Shown here: positions 60,886-64,000 of the stretch, piece by piece
How positions within the stretch are numbered: the first letter of the stretch is position 1
Layout of the letters: each line of letters opens with the position of its first letter
NCBI RefSeq assembly: GCF_020615385.1
Contig: NZ_JAJAVB010000032.1
Coordinates: 1-64,000, forward strand
Reading direction: 5' to 3'
Source: Jiella soli
GTDB taxonomy: Bacteria > Pseudomonadota > Alphaproteobacteria > Rhizobiales > Rhizobiaceae
DNA: 64,000 bases
Notes under the pieces: generated by a model
Seen by the model: the letters and a program-made list of their open reading frames with translations, nothing else
The model's database searches: none
Told to the model about the DNA's origin: nothing
Program-made: the position numbers and the translations under genes

Positions 60886-62406
60886 ATGGTGAAGCTCTTG
60901 CGCAGCGCGGTGGTGGACGCGCCGGCCGACGAGGTCTGGCGGTTCCTGAGAGACTTCAACGGTCATGACCGCTGGCATCCCGCGGTAGAGGCGAGCGCGA
61001 TCGAGGACGGTGAGACTTCCGACACCGTCGGCGCCGTCAGGGCCTTCCGACTGACCGATGGTGCGGCGCTCCGCGAGCAGCTGATCGCCATGTCGGACCG
61101 CAATTTGAGCTTCACCTATGCGATCGTGGAAGCGCCGCTGCCGCTTCACGATTACGTCGCGACCATGCGGCTGAAGCCGGTCACCGACGCGAACCGGACC
61201 TGCATCTTTTGGGAGTCGGAGTTCCGGCCGCCAGCCGCAAGCGCGGAGCGGCTGACGAGGATGGTGGCCGAGGACATCTACGAGGCAGGCCTAAAGGCAT
61301 TGCAGCGGCATTTCGCGCGAAAGGGTGCGGGTCCTGCGGGATGGTCCGCGGCCGAAGGCGGCTTGACCGTCGCTCCGGCCATGGCGCCGGTCCGCCTGGC
61401 GGCGCCGCGGGCTTCCGCAGACACGGCCGGGGAAACCGACGCGATCATCGTCGAGAGCTATGGCGGGCCGCAGGTCATGCGCATGGGCCGGGTGAGCGTG
61501 CCGCGGCCTAGTCCAGGGGAGGTCCGGATCCGGCACCATGCGATCGGCGTCAACATGATCGATGCGCATTGCCGCACGGGCGTCGTGAAGATGATGCCGC
61601 TGCCGGGCATTCCCGGCATGGAGGCGGCGGGCGAGGTGGTGGAAACCGGGCCGGGCGTATCCCACCTCGCGGCCGGCGATCCGATCGTCTACGCCTGTCC
61701 TCCGACGGGCGCCTATGCGGGCGAACGCACCATGCCCGCAGACCTCGTCGTCCGCCTGCCGCGCGACATCGCCTTCGACCTTGCCGCCGGGGTTTTCCTC
61801 AAGGGGCTGATGGCGACGGTCCTTGCCTTCGACGTGCGCCCGCTCAAACCCGGCGAAGCGGTTCTGATCCATTCCGCCTCGGGCGGCATCGGCCTGCTCC
61901 TCTGCCAGCTCGCCCGCTCCGCCGGCGCCGAGGTGATCGCCGTGGTGTCGAACGCGGCCAAGGCGGAAGCGGCGCGCGAGGCGGGGGCTGCGGCGGTCTG
62001 CGTACGCGGACGCGACGATCTGCAGGACGTCGTCATGGCGCAGACGCAGGGGCGGGGCGCCGACGTCGTGTTCGACCCGGTCGGCGCCGCGACCTATGAT
62101 GAGTCGCTCGCCGCCCTGGCGCCCCTGGGCCATCTCGTCAGCTTCGGCCAGGCGAGCGGCAGGCTGGGCCAGCGGGATCTTTCCGGGCTCGGCGCGAAGT
62201 CGGCCACGATCTCGCGGCCGAGCATCTCCCATTTCACCGACACCCGCGAGCGTCTTCTGCCGCGGGCGGAGCGATTGTTCGCACTGATCCGCGAACGGAC
62301 GCTGACACCGCTCGCCCCGGCTCGTCTGCCGCTTTCCGAAGCCGCCAAGGCGCATCGGCGGCTGGAGGCCCGCGAAACCATCGGGGCGACGATCCTTCTG
62401 CCGTGA
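60886..62406 (+). CDS. SRPBCC domain fused to a quinone oxidoreductase
   Basis: A 506-residue fusion. Residues 1-145 form an SRPBCC domain parallel to the preceding protein (VVDAPADEVWRFLRDFNGHDRWHP). Residues about 185-506 are a full zeta-crystallin-type NADPH:quinone oxidoreductase: VNMIDAHCRTGV, GMEAAGEVVETGPGV, SASGGIGLLLCQLARS (NADPH site), GADVVFDPVG. No zinc ligands, as expected. The frame is continuous. The pairing suggests that the SRPBCC pocket passes a hydrophobic substrate to the reductase. Last gene of the 15-kb operon. Confidence 0.92.
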   Translation: MVKLLRSAVVDAPADEVWRFLRDFNGHDRWHPAVEASAIEDGETSDTVGAVRAFRLTDGAALREQLIAMSDRNLSFTYAIVEAPLPLHDYVATMRLKPVTDANRTCIFWESEFRPPAASAERLTRMVAEDIYEAGLKALQRHFARKGAGPAGWSAAEGGLTVAPAMAPVRLAAPRASADTAGETDAIIVESYGGPQVMRMGRVSVPRPSPGEVRIRHHAIGVNMIDAHCRTGVVKMMPLPGIPGMEAAGEVVETGPGVSHLAAGDPIVYACPPTGAYAGERTMPADLVVRLPRDIAFDLAAGVFLKGLMATVLAFDVRPLKPGEAVLIHSASGGIGLLLCQLARSAGAEVIAVVSNAAKAEAAREAGAAAVCVRGRDDLQDVVMAQTQGRGADVVFDPVGAATYDESLAALAPLGHLVSFGQASGRLGQRDLSGLGAKSATISRPSISHFTDTRERLLPRAERLFALIRERTLTPLAPARLPLSEAAKAHRRLEARETIGATILLP

Positions 62407-62437
62407 GAGGGGCCGTGCTCGGGTAACGCGATTGCGG

Positions 62438-63106
62438 TCAGTCGGCGCCGCAAGGCCAGGACTTCGGCTTCGTGAGGCCGGCGGGAAGCCTGGTCGCGTC
62501 GTTGCCGCAGGCAAGGTCGACCTGGCTCTGGACGAGGCCCTTCGCGCCGGAAAGATCAGTCCCCTCGATGCGTGTCAGGAACATGTAGGCGCTGGTGAAA
62601 TCGAGCGGCCCGATGATGTCTGTCCCGCTGAAATCGGCGCGGGCGAGGTTGGCGAAGGAGAAGTCGTTGGCGCCGAGATCTGCGCCGGAAAAGGTCGCGC
62701 GGCCGGCCTCGGCCTTCACGAAGCTGGCGCCGGTCAGCTCGGCATCGGCGAAAATGGCGCGCTGGAGTTCGGCCCCGCGGAACGAGGCGCCCTTGGCCGA
62801 CACGTGCGAGAAGTCCGTGCGGTAGCCCTCGATCTTGGTGAAATCCGCCTCGTCCGCAATCGCCCCGGCCAGCGAGGCCCGTTCCAACTTGGCTCTCTCC
62901 AGATTCGCCGACGTCATCTCCGCTTCGCGCAGGTCGGTCGAGCCGAAATCGGTGCCAGAGAGATTGGCCTGTTTCAGGTCCGAGCCCGAGAGCATGAGAT
63001 TGCGCCTATCGCATCGGCTCCAGTCGATGCCGGACGTCGCGGCGGCCGAACAATCGGCTGCCGCCGCGGGTAGGGGAGAGACCGGGAGCAGCATGATCGT
63101 CATCAT
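62438..63106 (-). CDS. Exported pentapeptide-repeat protein
   Basis: A 222-residue protein. Signal peptide (MLLPVSPLPAAAADC), then from about residue 35 a run of A(D/N)Lxx units (LKQANLSGTDFGSTDLREAE, ANLERAKLERASLAGA) that form a right-handed beta-helix. The C-terminus has a Cys pair (LACGND, WPCGAD). Function unknown; these act as scaffolds or mimic DNA in other systems. It converges on the 15-kb operon with a 31-base gap. Confidence 0.85.
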   Translation of the reverse strand: MMTIMLLPVSPLPAAAADCSAAATSGIDWSRCDRRNLMLSGSDLKQANLSGTDFGSTDLREAEMTSANLERAKLERASLAGAIADEADFTKIEGYRTDFSHVSAKGASFRGAELQRAIFADAELTGASFVKAEAGRATFSGADLGANDFSFANLARADFSGTDIIGPLDFTSAYMFLTRIEGTDLSGAKGLVQSQVDLACGNDATRLPAGLTKPKSWPCGAD

Positions 63107-63355
63107 CACGAAACAGGGCGCCGGACGGCACCCGGGCTCGCGGCTGGAACTTGTGACGCGCCGTGTCTGTGGGCCGGCGAACTGGCTGCACCGGCGGAAA
63201 CTTTGCGTGCGGCTGAGTGGTCGTTGAAGTGTCATGACGTCTCACGGGTCTCCTCGGCGGGACGGGGAACATCGCGCGGAAACCGCCCCGAGGCAATTTC
63301 AAGCTTCGCCGGACGGCCCACGCGCCCCGCTCCAATTCGCCGGCTCGGCTCAAGC

Positions 63356-63478
63356 TTGACTCCCCCGGATCCGCTGTTACGCTGCAATGCGACATACCGG
63401 CCCTGACCGCCGGTCGGCATTTGAGCCCCGTACGAGCGACCGAGACCACGGTTCCGCCCGTGCGGGGCTTTTGTTTTT
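63356..63478 (+). promoter_or_regulatory. Promoter and attenuator-like leader of the AmiC-like gene
   Basis: TTGACT (63356-63361) and TACGCT (63378-63383) are spaced by 16 bases. A start near 63390 would give a leader with hairpin CCGGC/GCCGG (63397-63413), hairpin ACCG-AGACCA-CGGT (63439-63452) and a terminator CCGC-CCGT-GCGG followed by TTTTGTTTTT (63469-63478). AGCCCCG (63424-63430) can instead pair with CGGGGCT (63463-63469). The gene starts only 16 bases later. This layout suggests control by conditional termination. Confidence 0.5.
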
Positions 63479-63493
63479 CGAGGCCGTTGCGCA

Positions 63494-64000
63494 TTGAAGC
63501 AGACGATCGAGATCGGCATCCTCTTTTCGCGTTCGGGGCATTATCAGCTCCTCTCCGACGCCTGTCATGCCGGCGCCATGCTGGGGATCGCCGCGGTCAA
63601 TTCCGATTCGGCCGCCGCGATCAGGCTGATGGCGGTCGAGCGCGATCCGGAAGGCCAGATCGACCGCTACGCGCCGCTCTGCGAGGAAATCCTCAAGCAG
63701 AGCAGCGCGCGTCACGTCATCGGCTGCATCACCTCCTGGAGCCGCAAGGAGGTCATCCCGGTCCTCGAAAAGACCGGCGCCACGCTCTGGTATCCCTGTC
63801 CTTACGAGGGGTTCGAGGCGAACGAGCACGTCGTCTACATGCATGCCTCGCCGAACCAGCATCTGGTGCCGCTGCTGGCCTATGTCCTGCCGCGCAACGG
63901 CAGGGACGCCTTCCTCGTCGGCTCCAACTACATCTGGGGATGGGAGACCAACCGCGTCGCCCGCGACCTCGTCTCGGACGCAGGCGGCAGCGTGGTCGGC
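63494..64000 (+). CDS. AmiC-like substrate-binding/regulatory protein (partial, runs off right edge)
   Basis: Frame from TTG 63494 reads LKQTIEIGILFSRSGHYQLL, AAIRLMAVERDPEGQIDRY, GCITSWSRKEVIPVLEKTGATLWYPCPYEGFE and GSNYIWGWETNRVARDLV. This is the amide-sensing AmiC / short-chain amide binding-protein family. No ATG or GTG is available in frame after the stop at 63422, so TTG is the only start. No signal peptide is visible, as in cytoplasmic AmiC. Its partner AmiR, if present, would be outside the window. The first 169 residues are visible. Confidence 0.8.
   Translation, partial: MKQTIEIGILFSRSGHYQLLSDACHAGAMLGIAAVNSDSAAAIRLMAVERDPEGQIDRYAPLCEEILKQSSARHVIGCITSWSRKEVIPVLEKTGATLWYPCPYEGFEANEHVVYMHASPNQHLVPLLAYVLPRNGRDAFLVGSNYIWGWETNRVARDLVSDAGGSVVG

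Noticed and set aside
58342-61149. A 935-codon open frame on the minus strand, with Leu/Gly/Asp-rich translation
   Set aside because: It is antisense to the flotillin and SRPBCC genes and arises from their GC-rich codon third positions and Glu-Arg-Glu repeats. The translation has no recognisable domain, while the plus strand gives complete families.
63424-63469. Guanidine-II (mini-ykkC) or ANTAR target RNA
   Set aside because: A CGT-ACGA-GCG mini-stem has only 3 pairs and no matching second ACGR hairpin; the only hexaloop, AGACCA, lacks the required G at position 4.

Overview
The window is GC-rich, densely coded DNA. Its gene families (BigR/SqrR-type regulator, many Liv-type ABC importers, FCD-type GntR regulators) and one intergenic palindrome of a kind common in Rhizobiales point to a Rhizobiales (Hyphomicrobiales)-type alphaproteobacterium. 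No ribosomal operon, phage, CRISPR array or replication origin is visible. Most of the window is accessory metabolism: four complete ABC importer operons, each with enzymes and mostly with its own regulator, plus a sulfur/redox island, a phosphatase-zinc block and several insertion-sequence (IS) scars.

Layout. 1-1,200: end of an IS5-type element, then decayed SDR and class III aminotransferase genes. 1,203-5,386: rsgA and a large cation P-type ATPase, followed by a gene-poor stretch with an orphan Fnr/FixK box and an IS3 remnant. 6,494-14,387: sulfur/redox island with a thiosulfate dehydrogenase pair (tsdBA), DsbD plus a TlpA-like protein, a DUF421 protein, a small membrane protein, a rhodanese, a persulfide-dioxygenase-like MBL protein and a divergent BigR/SqrR-like repressor. 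The tsdBA and dsbD promoters share a CTTAAG-N5-CTTAAG-type box, and a truncated response regulator lies beside one copy. 14,496-14,571: tRNA-Val(TAC). 15,161-23,839: aldehyde dehydrogenase, GntR regulator, complete Liv importer and two alpha/beta-hydrolases, one lacking its nucleophilic serine. 23,935-24,661: scars (IS630, GntR and SBP fragments). 25,143-33,817: minus-strand amide operon (nitrilase, SBP, LivH, fused LivM-LivG, LivF, DUF1028, AtzG-like subunit, amidase) with an XRE-cupin regulator. 34,376-38,776: Pho-box-controlled alkaline phosphatase and an FtsX-type ABC system with a His/acid-rich loop, probably zinc-related. 38,939-42,079: a class IV aminotransferase without a PLP lysine, a universal stress protein and a two-headed GntR regulator. 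42,317-46,333: sugar-type ABC importer plus Zn-dehydrogenase. 46,433-62,406: GntR regulator and a 15-kb, 12-gene plus-strand operon. 62,438-64,000: a pentapeptide-repeat protein and the start of an AmiC-like gene behind an attenuator-like leader.

The most unusual unit is the 15-kb operon. FAH-family, alpha/beta-hydrolase and amidohydrolase enzymes precede a full Liv importer whose last ATPase is fused in frame to a Tm-1-like (UPF0261) domain. The next gene is the TIM-barrel partner that forms the other half of plant Tm-1. After it come a very long flotillin with duplicated coiled coil, an SRPBCC protein and an SRPBCC-quinone oxidoreductase fusion. The apparent logic is import of an unknown hydrolysable compound, cleavage, and a membrane-microdomain plus ligand-binding/redox module of unknown function.
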